Positions 47,778-58,288 of a stretch of DNA of 64,000 nt are shown piece by piece. The notes beneath the pieces were generated by a model. It saw only the letters and a list, made by a program, of their open reading frames with translations, had not been told where the DNA came from and did no database searches. The stretch covers positions 186,001 to 250,000 of the forward strand of contig CM065882.1 in assembly GCA_033439255.1 (NCBI GenBank), read 5' to 3'. The stretch comes from Hericium rajendrae. Lineage: Eukaryota; Basidiomycota; Agaricomycetes; Russulales; Hericiaceae. The position numbers and the translations under genes were made by a program. The stretch's first letter is position 1, and each line of letters begins with the position of its first letter.

Positions 47778-49026
47778 ATGTCTTTCGGAAAAGTTCTCCC
47801 TCTTTCCAACGGCAAGACCATCCCCCAGATCGGCCTGGGGACTTGGCTTTCTGAGCCCAATGAAGTCGAGAATGCGGTACGTGCATTATCGCAAGTGAGT
47901 GATCGATGCAGATCTAAGGATCTGCATGCAGGTCGTCTGGGCTGTTGAGGCTGGTTACCGCCATATCGACTGCGCGATGGTCTACGGCAACCAGGACGAG
48001 GTACGCACGAAATCTGTCTTCAATCCGAACGACTTCCTCAAATCTGCACGCAGGTTGGTCGCGCCCTGAAGAAGGTCATCCCCTCAATTGTGAAGCGCGA
48101 GGACCTGTTCATCACCAGCAAAGTCTGGAACACCTCGCACCACCCCGATGACGTCGAGGTTGAGCTCGACGAGACGCTCAAGCAGCTCGAAACCGACTAC
48201 GTCGACATGTATCGTATGTCCCCCCCTTTTCCACCCCTCACTCACCGACCAATTCCTCACAGTGATCCACTGGCCTGTCTCCTTCCCGCGCGGCGCGAAG
48301 CCCTTCGAGCCGCTGAACCCGGACAAGCCGAACGAGGTCCTGGTCGACCCGAACGGGCCGTCCATAATCGACACGTGGAAGGCGATGATCAAGCTGCTCG
48401 ACACAGGCAAAGTGCGCGGCATCGGTGTGTCGAACTTCACCATCGACCACCTCAAGGCGATCAGCAACGCGACGGGCGTCACGCCCGCTGTGAACCAGAT
48501 CGAGGCACACCCGCTGTTGCCACAGGACGACCTCCGGCTGTACTGCGCGAACAACAATATCCACATCACCGCATACTCGCCGCTAGGCCACAACCGTGCG
48601 TCTTTTCCCCGCAGCGTATGTGCGGACGATGGGCTGATGTCTTGGCAGTGCTCGATAAGCTGAGGGTCATAGACTACCCCGCCGTGAAAGAGGTCGCTAA
48701 GAATCTGAATGCGACGCCCGCGCAGGTACTCATCGCCTGGGGCGTGCACCGCGGCTACTCCGTCATCCCCAAGTCCGTGCACAAAGGTACGTGCTCCTGT
48801 TTTGCAGTCGCCACGGCCCGCTTACACCGCGCCAGAACGCATCATCTCGAACTTCAAGCAGATCGAGCTCAGCGAGGCGGACTACGAGAAGGTCACCGCT
48901 ATTGGGAAGGGTAACCATCTGCGCTACAACACCCCCGCGGCGTACAAGCCGCGCTGGCCGATCAACATCTTTAATGAGGAGGTCGAGGAGCTGCAGCCCG
49001 GCCTATTCCAGGTCAGAGTCACCTGA
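47778..49026 (+). CDS. Aldo/keto reductase (NADPH-dependent, Gcy1/Ypr1-like)
   Basis: Six exons join to 329 codons: 47778-47876, 47932-48000, 48054-48213, 48263-48595, 48649-48786 and 48836-49026. Motifs of the family: GLGTWLSEP, the GYRHIDCAMVYGN block with the catalytic Asp and Tyr, FITSKVW with the catalytic Lys, and LIHWPVS with the active-site His. Also VRGIGVSNFTIDHL, AVNQIEAHPLLPQ and the NADPH-binding IPKSVHKERIISNF. It reduces aldehydes or ketones in the cytosol; fungal relatives include glycerol dehydrogenase and GABA- or xylose-reducing enzymes, so the substrate is open. All catalytic residues are present and the length is normal, so this copy is probably functional. It shares an upstream region with the FAD oxidase gene. 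Confidence 0.93.
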
Positions 49027-49499
49027 GCGCTTGCTTGGCTTCGGACAACTGGAGAGAGACGCAGTTCGTGAACGTGTACGAATGGAAGAAGCCTTAAAAG
49101 CAAGATTATATTCCCCGGTGTCGTATCATTATGATCATTTTGTAGCAGCCAGGGTTGAATGTGAACTCAATGCGACAGTGTCGTAGCGGTGTGATGAACT
49201 GCCCGGGCGAGACTGAGGGTTATAAATTAATGAAATGTCAGTACGCCGCGCGGTCTCCAAACAAGTCGCCAACGCAGCTTTTCTGCAGGGAAGGCACCGG
49301 GGCTAGCACAGATCTGGACATGCGCACATCCGGCGCGGCGGTCTCGGGCAGAATGCTCGGAACACGTACGGAATGCTGTCCTCGGCTCCGCCCTGTATGA
49401 TCGTCGTTACAGCAGAGATCTATCACTTGTGAGTGGATCTCGTCAGTCTCCTTAGTGCGGGCTGACTTCAGTACTTCGTGGTCCTGGAATTCTGTGCAA
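49027..49499. other. Intergenic, nothing recognised
   Basis: The 3' flank of the aldo/keto reductase gene up to the foldback element. Confidence 0.5.
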
Positions 49500-49876
49500 G
49501 TGGGTGACACTGCGGGCAAAGACCCATAAAAACCTAGAATATTTGACGAAGTAATTATGGACATGTGGGCTAAGACTTGTCAAGGACTGCCATGAATATT
49601 TTGAGAAGGACTTTCTAAGAAAGCCACGAAAGAATTCACAAGGGTTGCTGCAGACATTAGAGGAATAAAATAGGAATAAACCATGTGTAAGGATGTATTC
49701 CTCTTTTATTCCTCTAATATCTGCTGCAGCCCTTGTGAATTGTTTTGTGGTTTTACTATAAGGTACTTCTCAAAATATTCACAGCAGTCCTGGAGAAGTC
49801 TTAGACTACATATTCAAAATTACTTCTTCAAATATTCGAGGTTTTTATGGGTCTTTGCCCACAGTGTGACTTTCAC
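49500..49876. mobile_element. Foldback (MITE-like) element: long inverted repeat
   Basis: The left arm (about 49500-49676) and right arm (about 49704-49876) are reverse complements over about 170 bp with scattered mismatches. Matching anchors are GGGCAAAGACCCATAAAAAC, GAATATTTTGAGAAG, AATTCACAAGGG and ATTAGAGGAATAAA. The loop is only about 27 bp. There is no coding capacity. Exact ends and a target-site duplication are not clear by eye. A foldback transposon or a MITE with long terminal inverted repeats fits best. Confidence 0.75.
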
Positions 49877-50185
49877 CTATATTAATGAGCAATGTCATGA
49901 AGGCCTCTTTTCTGCTTGACAGCGATCCCGTAAACCCTCATCGACCAATCGCGTCCGCCCGCTTGAGCCTTATTTGACTCAGTGCTGAGCGAAGTCGCCG
50001 AGGACCAACCAAGGACATACTGGAATACACACTAGGCTGAGGTACAGACAATCAATGTCACTGAATTTCCGTAATAGCAGTAGCGCCAGCGCCACGCCGA
50101 TCATACAGCCCACCGGCACCCACCAACATCCGTCTCGCAGTCGAACTCCACATCCACAACGTCCGACGCAGAACGACAAACCCCT

Positions 50186-51202
50186 CTACCACGGCGCATA
50201 CGCATGATTCGGCACCAGCAGCGCGCCGCCCACCGCATAGTTCGCCCCGGTGACGTACGCGCCCGCCTTCCCCGCAAGATACAGAAACGCGCCGCCGATA
50301 TCGTCCGCCTTCCCCGCGCGCCCGAGCGGGATGTGGCGCACGTTGTCCGCGTGCGTCGGCATCGCGGGGTCCTCGGCGGGGTTCATGGCGCTCGGGCACG
50401 AGCCCGGCTGGATCGAGTCGACGCGCACGCCGTGCACGGCGAGCTTCGCCGCGAGGATGCGCGTGAGCGCGATCAGCCCCGCATTGCTCGTCTGGTACGC
50501 TGCACGCAACCACCCTCAGCAACACATTTCGCATCCATAGCCGTCGGGCGCACCCTGGTTCGGCCAGTACGGGTTCCACACCGTCGCGGCCGTGCTGGCG
50601 ATGTTGAGCACGCTTCCGCGCCCGTCGCCGCGCGCGGCGGCGGCCGCGAGCAGCGGGAGGAACTCGCCCGTGAGCACGCCCGCGGCCCAGTTACTGAGCA
50701 CGTAGATGCGCTCCCATGCCGCGCGGTCGTCCCCGCGAGCGCGGCGCCCATCTTTGCGGCGGACTGCGTCGGCAGCGTGTGCGCGTCGAGCGCGATCGTG
50801 CCCGCGTTGTTCACGCGCGTCGACGGTGGTTTCGCGCGCGGACATGGCGGCGTGCAAGGCCAGAATGCCGGCTTTCGAGAAGAGGTCTGCAGCGGCGCTG
50901 CGTGTGCGCATGAGCGTGGGCGCGCGAGGCCGAGGAAGGGGTGCGTACTAGTTCGCGCTGTGCGGCGAGAGGGCGTTCAGCTTGGCGCAGGCATCCTGGA
51001 GCGTGTCTTCGCGCCGGCTGGATATCCATACTGGAAAGCACGAGTCCAGGATGGGCTGTTATGCGAAGGATGGCGACGTACCGCGTCCACCGGCTTTGAC
51101 CCAGGCTTCTGCCATCCAAAAGCCGAGGCCCGTCCCGCCGCCGATGATGACTGCGACGCGATCTTTCGCGCCGAAAAGCTGCTCGAGGTAATTCAAGCTC
51201 AT
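50186..51202 (-). pseudogene. Short-chain dehydrogenase/reductase, frameshifted and missing the catalytic lysine
   Basis: Exon 1 (51202-51082) gives MSLNYLEQLFGAKDR and the Rossmann motif VIIGGGTGLGFWMAEAW. Exon 2 continues WISSRREDTLQDAC. In the next exon the frame moves by one base just before the conserved VNNAG motif (about 50822) and returns near 50730 (WERIYVLSNWAAG, then GSVLNIAS), so two opposite shifts lie about 90 bp apart. A final intron gives NPYWPNQAYQTSNAGLIALTR, where the family expects Y-x-x-x-K; here the Lys position is Asn (AAT). The C-terminus (YVTGANYAVGGALLV) is normal, stop at 50186. A full-length active enzyme is unlikely. A TATATAAAG sequence lies upstream. Confidence 0.75.
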
Positions 51203-51263
51203 GCTGGTATCAAATGCGGGTGAAGAGGAGGCGGTAATTCCGCGCGGACCGAATCTCTTGTTG

Positions 51264-51272
51264 CTTTATATA
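51264..51272 (-). promoter_or_regulatory. TATA-like element of the SDR locus
   Basis: TATATAAAG on the minus strand, about 62 bp upstream of ATG 51202. Confidence 0.5.
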
Positions 51273-51660
51273 CTTTGAAGCAATCGATGTAAACGCGCTA
51301 GCTTCGTGGACCCGATATGAATCTTTTCAGATTGACTGCGCGTGCGATCAGTATTGTTTTCTCTGTTTCTTAGCCTAGGATATGTAGTGGAGATTCCGCG
51401 GTCGGTAAACCGATTGCGCAGGACACTGGTAGCTAGCTGGCATATCAATCGTTGAACGGCTGCCGGTCGTCAATCATCGATTGTACTCATCTGCTATCAG
51501 GTCAGCGGAATCATTGGCTCTAGAGTCTCCAGTATCATTCGCACCTCACATCCCGAGCTAAGGTATTGCTCTCAAGTCGAAGCAAAGCGACTCGTCAAGT
51601 TGTCTTGTTGGGTTCATCCTGTTGTCGAAATGATGTCCGGGCCGGCGGGCCGCTGGCCTT

Positions 51661-51802
51661 GTCGGACTGAGCCTATAACGAGCCTGCGAGAATAGGCTCA
51701 GGGAGTGCTGACTAAACGAGACGAGTAGGGTGCGGAGCTAGAGTCAGATGGTCCGCACCCTCTTCGTCTCGTATCATCAGCACTCCCGACGCGTTTCTCT
51801 CA
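51661..51802 (+). repeat. Ngaro repeat A1 (142 bp)
   Basis: Identical by eye to A2 at 61757-61898. It contains nested perfect inverted repeats: 51669-51676 with 51692-51699, 51701-51711 with 51777-51787, 51716-51724 with 51764-51772, and 51728-51736 with 51752-51760. Confidence 0.9.
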
Positions 51803-52267
51803 ATTTTGTCTTCGACGTCTTTTACTTTACTATTAAACCTTCTAATCTGCGTAATAATCATGCCCCCCACTACTTCTCATACTTCGAACGACAGTCCCGT
51901 GCAAGGACGATCTAGCCCCTATTTCACCCGCGCGCAAGCTCGTACGGTAGCTGGAAGTGCTCAAGAACAACATGTGTCGTCTTCTCGCGATCATGGATCT
52001 ATCACTGCCGAGTACGTCATCCAACTATTGAAAGAGGAAGAGAGAAAGCGGAAAGTACGAAATCAACGGAGGGCGCAAAGACGGGCAGATGAGGGAGAAG
52101 CGGAGGTTTCGGAAGATGAAGCTGAAGTGCCGGAGGTTCTAGCGACTCTGAGGAATGTTGAAGGACGAGACGTTGAGGAGCAGAATCCGCGGCCACGTAG
52201 TGCTGACCATGATAGGGATTTGACAGCTCGGGGTGAAACGCGCACCTTGGAAGATGACACAGCCTCC

Positions 52268-52272
52268 AATCG
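52268..52272. repeat. Target-site duplication AATCG, left copy
   Basis: AATCG directly before the left LTR; the same five bases follow the right LTR at 57409-57413. Confidence 0.9.
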
Positions 52273-52759
52273 TGTAACGGATGGTTTATCAGTTACTACT
52301 ATAGTCTTCTACTTTCTTACTCTTTTCTACCTGGCTTACTTTTCGAGTTTTGCAGAGTTTCCTTATTAGGATAGCTGAGTTTGAATCATGTACTTAGAGC
52401 GGATTTCCTTATTGGGAATAAGGATCTATCTTGCCAACTCACCACCATCTGTCTGCTTTTGTCTCAGTCTCTGCTTGTTCTCCTCATATCTGAAAGGTTC
52501 TCTTGGGATCCAACCCTCAAAGGAAGGTGTGTGGCCCCCAAAACCCTCATCAGGAGGTCTATATCTGCTGCTGGCCCTCAGAGGAGGTGCCAGCTCATCA
52601 CTCATCTGCTTGGCTGCAGGACTGAGGCATCCTCGGTTCTGTTAGCTCTAGCTTGTGGACTCTCTCTAGGAGGTCTACAACACCTTTATACCCTCCTCAC
52701 TCGCTCGCCTACCTTGGACTTCCCGGGCAGTAGCGGCTCGACCTCTATCGTCCGTTACA
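52273..52759 (+). repeat. Left LTR (487 bp)
   Basis: Near identical to 56922-57408. TG...CA termini with 9 bp inversion. Confidence 0.92.
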
Positions 52760-53689
52760 AAGGTGGATACATCCGGAAGTCCACTTGTCTCTGGCTGGCT
52801 GGTGAGGACTTCACATGTCTCATTCAGTTCCCCTCTCCCTGGACGTGGCATCCATGTCCAGGTTCCTTATCTCAAGTGACGATGTCAAGTCGTCTTATCG
52901 CCATTCGCTGGAGAGCTGCGTTCTCGCTCTTCGGTCTCATTCCTTTGTCGACAGTGATCTTGTCGACAATGGGCTTGGTATCCAAGCCCATCGGTTTCAG
53001 ATCAGGGAGCCCTTGCTCCATTTTGCCTTAGAGGTCATCGAGCGACTTCAATCGTCGCTCGATCAAGTCTGGTTTTGCCTGCCATACCCCCCAAGGTCTG
53101 TCTTCACGGTCGACAGGGATCTCGTTCTCCGTTCCTGTCTCCATGGGTCACCATCTCCCTGGGACGTTCGCTGGGCCTGGCGCACATTGCAGGCACGAGT
53201 CGCCGAAGGTGTCGATATCCTATTCCGGTATGCAGGTGCTCTTCCTCCTGCCATCAAGACTCCTCCTCCTCCTCGAGTTGAGGACCTCAGGGACGTGGAA
53301 TCCATGTCCCTGGCAGTCCCAGGAGCTCCCTACCTTCGCATAGAACATGTCCCATGTGTTCTCCAGCCGCTGTCTGTCGACGCAAGACTCGCTCGGCCAT
53401 TCCAGGCCTCCTCCTCCTCTGGGCAGCTCCCTGCCTCTGGCTCCTCCTTCGGCCCAATTCTGGCTGCTTGGAGGGCCCTATATGCATCTCTAGTCCTCAT
53501 AGAGATGCTTCGCTTCGTTGCCCTATCAACAGGGCCTCGCCTCGAGGAGTCCCATGCCGAGGAGAGGGTTAGGGAGCCTGGTAGTTCACCCCCTCTCTAA
53601 CTCTCTCATTTCTGGATGGATTCCCTCGGTTTCTTTTGTATCCTATTCGCTTTTCAAACGCTTTCCACCTCGCTTCAAGTCCAGGAGGC

Positions 53690-56600
53690 TGGGGGGGCTG
53701 TAGATCGCTGAGATCAGGCTCTGCCAGGCGATGTAGGGAGGTTTTGGACGCAAATCGTGCTTTGTACGTTGCCCCTGCTCCTTGAATCGCTCCATAGTCC
53801 TCTTCTCCTTCTCAAACGCTTTCGAACGAGCCCAAGAACGTCTCAAGCGCTCCAGCGGTTGTCAAGATATCTTCATGCTCTCCTCATCCTCCCTCTGAAG
53901 CGAAATTTCACTGTATTTCCTTCAAATTTTCTTCTATTCCTTCGAAACTTGCTCCGTGGAATCCATGGAGCATTCGTTACACCTTCGCATAACCGCTTTT
54001 ACCCTGGGAGAAGACCCAGCTCATCAAATCTTCGCCATAGCTTATCTCCTATGGCCGGACTATATTGGGGCTCATGAAGTCAGTTCTTCGCCGATCCTTA
54101 TACGGACAGGACGCCTCGATTCGGACCATCCACTTGAATCCAACGAGCCCTTGCACGAGCTGATTGGAGCCCTACTTCCCATTTCATCGGCGATCCTGCT
54201 CTGCCTGGAGGAGAGATCATATTACACTGCTGTATCTCTCCTTTCCCTCTATCGATTTGGAACCGGGTTTTTGCACGTCAATGTGTGCCTTTAGGACCGT
54301 TCCGCTCGCCAGGACGCTTCTCAGAGTGTCCAGCCATCCCCTTGGAATCCGAGGGTATCAAGGACGCTTCCTGGTGCGCTAAGATGGCCACAGCGTGGCG
54401 CCCATGCTAGCTATGACCAAACGGACTTTTGGCCCGAGCCCGCATTGCAAATACGCTTTTAACAAGCCCTCATACGTCCAGATCCGACCACCGGTTCTCA
54501 TTATGCTCGAGGGGCTACTCACCCTGCTGCCCCTCCTGAGTGCCAGCTGGTATCTCCCTTAATACTGGACCGATTTCGAAGCGGTCTTTTGCACTCGACT
54601 CGCATTATTGACCCGGTACTGGAACACCAAAACGATTTGAGGGACGTCCAGCCGTTCCTCCGGAATTGTGTCCATAGTCCAGGGGATTCCCCAGGCAGCC
54701 CCAGCTCCATATCTCCGTGACCAGGGGTGCTATCAACAAGCGGTTTCTTGTCATCTATTCCTTTATTTCACCATATTCATTCGTCTTAAGACCAGGAGGC
54801 TGGGGGGGCTGCCAATGGCCGGACTTGGGCGACCCTGGGCGATGTAGTGGCACTTGGATGAAGCTCTGTGGTATCCACTGGAGCTTCATTCCTCCTGTTC
54901 TTCCTACATTCAGCCTACCCTTTGCAAACGCTTTTCAATAAGCCCAAGATCGTGCTGATTGGTCCAGCCGTTCTCAAGATCGAATCCTCTCCTCTTCCTC
55001 CTCCCTCTGGGGCGAATTTTCCTTGTATCTTCTTCAATTCTCCTCCAATTCTTTCGAAACCTTTCTCGGTGGAATCCACTGGGAATTCGCTTTCGTATTC
55101 CTGCATTTGTTCTGCCCTGAGAGGCCCCTTTTCTTCGCCATCTCTCTGGCCCTGCCTGCTCTTCAGGCCAGACTTATCTCTACACCCAAGGCCGAATATC
55201 CAGCAGATTGTCAAACGGTTTGGACGCCCACATTTGCGTTTCTAATGCGATTCCAACAAGCCCTCATACGACCTGATACGACCAGCCGTTCCCATTCCAC
55301 CTATGGGGCCACAGCCTCTGGGAAGGGCCCAGACTGCATATCCATATCTCTGCTGTCCGTGGACCAATTCCTAAGCAGATTTTTGCATCTGGACCGCAAT
55401 AATTGTCGTATTCTGGGACACCCAGAACATCTCCAGGAGCACCATCGCATTCCGTTGGATTCCAATGGAACAGGTGGCGCTCTTGGGTGCCTTAGAAGGC
55501 TTTTAGCGCTCGATCCACATGCGCTATCGCCGCAAACTCTTCTGTCCCTTAACATGTTCATAAAAGGGATTCGAACAAGCCCCCAATCGTGGTTATCCGC
55601 CCAGCCGTTCCCATTCGACCTTCGCCTGGCCTTTGCAGCTAGCCTTCCTCCCTATCCTGCCACATCTCCTTCATTTCTGGACCGATTTGGATGGGTATTT
55701 TTGCGCTCTGCTCGCATACTCGAACGCTTTTGAATCCCTATATGAGCTCTGGGGTATTCTATGGCTTGGGTAGTCATCCAGCAAGTCACTTGGCGATTTA
55801 GGCCTCTTTTGGCTCGGCCATATCTCGGCATCCAGACCACGGATCAACAAGCGGATTTTTGCATCTCCTCCGCATTGTTCACACCTCCAAGACGCGCCCT
55901 CACACGTCCTAATCCGACACGATCTTGCTCCGCAAATCCCTTCTCTCCATCCTCATCTCCTTCAACATCCTAGGGATGGCATCCATCCCTTTCTGCTTAT
56001 CTGCAACCCTCGCTGCTCTTACGCTCTGTGATCCTCATTCAATCCTGTCTACTCTCAACTCAAATCTCCTGCACCAGTCTGGGGGGGCTCGCACGCCTCA
56101 CTCATTGTCCGTCCTCGACCCCACCATCCACCCATATTTTGGACTTCCATCTAGTTTCTGATGCGGAGTCTGGGGGGGCTTGTGTGACTAGGGCCTGTGG
56201 CACAGTTTTCAGGATTTTGGGACCTTAGAGGTATGGAGGTTTCGCTCCCCCTGTCCATCTACTGGGAGTACCTGCACAGAGCTAGCGATGGGGGGCTATA
56301 GGGATGTATAGGAGGGAGGCTGGAGCCTTGCAGAGCACTGGATCCAGCATTCCTTTGGAGTCAGACCCTTAGGGCTGAGAGCAGCTGGGAGCTGCATAGG
56401 AGCTTGTGAGATCCTGCCTTCCTGCTGTGAGCAGACTGGAGGAGTGGCTGGATGCCTCAGGCCTCAGCCATCCTGAGACCAGCTTGGAGACCTAGGAGCT
56501 GAAGAGATCCTGTCTCTTTGCTGAGAGCAGTCTGGAGTCTGGGTGGCTGAGATAGCCTGTGGCCTTGGCTTAGCATCTTTCATCCTTCCCTTTTGGATGT

Positions 56601-56920
56601 GAAGTGCTGCAGCTGGAGGACTTGTAGCTTGGCTAGGGTTGGAGGCTGCTCTGTTAAGAGAGCTTGGTGCAGTTAAGTCTGGAGCTGCAGAGCTTCACAT
56701 GCAGATTTTCTCTTCAATTTTCTTCTCCAATTTTTCACTCTAATTTTTCACTTTTATCTTGTTTCTACTTTCTTCTCTAGATTTTTCTCTGATTTTTCTA
56801 CTTTAACCCTTTTTCTTCTTTTCTAATTTTGTCTTGTTCCCTTTCTGCTTTGTTCATTCTCAGCTTTGCACTACTCACTTTGTGTTCAGGAGTCTCAAAG
56901 ACCAAGAAAGTGGGGGGGCT
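53690..56920 (+). repeat. Five copies of a G-rich 10-mer inside the LTR element
   Basis: TGGGGGGGCT occurs at 53690-53699, 54801-54810, 56080-56089, 56171-56180 and 56911-56920. The last is at the polypurine-tract position. The first two also share the preceding CCAGGAGGC. Confidence 0.85.
54440..55920 (+). repeat. Degenerate modules of about 320-470 bp in the LTR element interior
   Basis: An AACAAGCCC-type anchor near 54461, 54936 (ATAAGCCC), 55255 and 55574 is followed 20-40 bases later by CCAGCCGTTC or a close variant (about 54489, 54965, 55283, 55600). A further CCAGCCGTTC is at about 54647. The modules are too diverged for exact borders by eye. Confidence 0.55.
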
Positions 56921-56921
56921 C

Positions 56922-57408
56922 TGTAACGGATGGTTTATCAGTTACTACTATAGTCTTCTACTTTCTTACTCTTTTCTACCTGGCTTACTTTTCGAGTTTT
57001 GCAGAGTTTCCTTATTAGGATAGCTGAGTTTGAATCATGTACTTAGAGCGGATTTCCTTATTGGGAATAAGGATCTATCTTGCCAACTCACCACCATCTG
57101 TCTGCTTTTGTCTCAGTCTCTGCTTGTTCTCCTCATATCTGAAAGGTTCTCTTGGGATCCAACCCTCAAAGGAAGGTGTGTGGCCCCCAAAACCCTCATC
57201 AGGAGGTCTATATCTGCTGCTGGCCCTCAGAGGAGGTGCCAGCTCATCACTCATCTGCTTGGCTGCAGGACTGAGGCATCCTCGGTTCTGTTAGCTCTAG
57301 CTCGTGGACTCTCTCTAGGAGGTCTACAACACCTTTATACCCTCCTCACTCGCTCGCCTACCTTGGACTTCCCGGGCAGTAGCGGCTCGACCTCTATCGT
57401 CCGTTACA
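56922..57408 (+). repeat. Right LTR (487 bp)
   Basis: See left LTR at 52273-52759. Confidence 0.92.
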
Positions 57409-57413
57409 AATCG
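57409..57413. repeat. Target-site duplication AATCG, right copy
   Basis: Matches 52268-52272. Confidence 0.9.
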
Positions 57414-58288
57414 GGAGCGGAGCGAGGCTCACGGGGAGCTCGCGCTCTTCAGAACGAATCGCAAGGCCAACGCCGTTGACGATTTACGTTTTGTGGCTTC
57501 TGAGACTATCGGCAATTCCTTCAAGTTGAATGATCATTCTATTCCCCGTGATATCTCTATCCTCGCCCGTTGCGGACGCTCACCTCCTCTCACCCTCTTC
57601 TCTTCGGAGTCTCTCGAGCGGATTCGCACCGGTGTTGGAGTCAAATATACGAAAATGGGTACCGGCACATACGAAAACACGCGCGTCCTCGAGATCTCTG
57701 ACTTCCCTTCCGAAAACACGCTCTCCACGTTCCAATGGATTGCTTGCTATCATACTTTCCTCGACTTCATGGCCTCACATGCTGAACGGGATATTTTTGA
57801 AGGATGGGCCCGCCATTACGATGCAATGATCAATGACACGCACTTCGGCGAATGGTTCCCGGCCTTTCGCGATTTCGATCATGACGTTCGAGCTCAATTT
57901 TTCTCTGCTCCCTTTGTCGTTGACCCTGATGAACCGAATTGGGGGCGCGGACTCGACCTAAAGCGCATGCTCTTTTTGCAGCAATCACAGCGGTCTCCTC
58001 CTGCTCCAACACGATTCCAACCCTATCCACAGCAATCCTCCTTTCAGCGAGGGCCCCGTTCCTTTCGTGAACCCGCGACCGAGCGTATCAGTTTGTGCTT
58101 GCGCTGCGGGCATCGCGACGGCCATGTCGCTGCCCGTTGCACGGCCACCAAGTCCTCTCGCCCTGAACGTCGTATCCTCGTCGACTACCAAGGAGGCAAC
58201 CTCTACCGCTGCACAGACGGGAGACAAGTCTGTCTCCGCTTCAACATTGCGCCGAACTGTTCCATCGTCGCCCCACGTCATCCAATAC

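Larger units (their letters stand above)
52273..57408 (+). mobile_element. Non-autonomous LTR retrotransposon (LARD-like) inside Ngaro ORF1
   Basis: The LTRs are 487 bp each, start TGTAACGGA and end TCCGTTACA (9 bp perfect terminal inversion, TG...CA), and are flanked by AATCG. I found at least one difference between them (52650 region T versus 57300 region C). The internal 4.16 kb has no protease, RT, RNase H or integrase motif in any frame; open frames there are Ser/Pro/Leu-rich and not conserved. A G-rich tract ending TGGGGGGGCT at 56911-56920 sits one base before the right LTR, as a polypurine tract would. Orientation is assigned from that tract. It must have been mobilised by an autonomous relative. 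Confidence 0.88.

Noticed and set aside
44220-51202. Secondary-metabolite cluster (FAD oxidase, AKR, SDR together)
   Set aside because: No polyketide synthase, NRPS, terpene synthase, P450, transporter or regulator is present; neighbours are RhoGEF and transposons.
52388-52645. Frame inside the left LTR (and its twin at 57037-57294)
   Set aside because: LTR sequence; the same frame recurs only because the LTRs are duplicates.
52815-55733. Long frames in the LTR-element interior (52815-53600, 55023-55733)
   Set aside because: Ser/Pro/Leu-rich with no RT, protease or integrase motif; best explained by low stop density in C/T-rich DNA.
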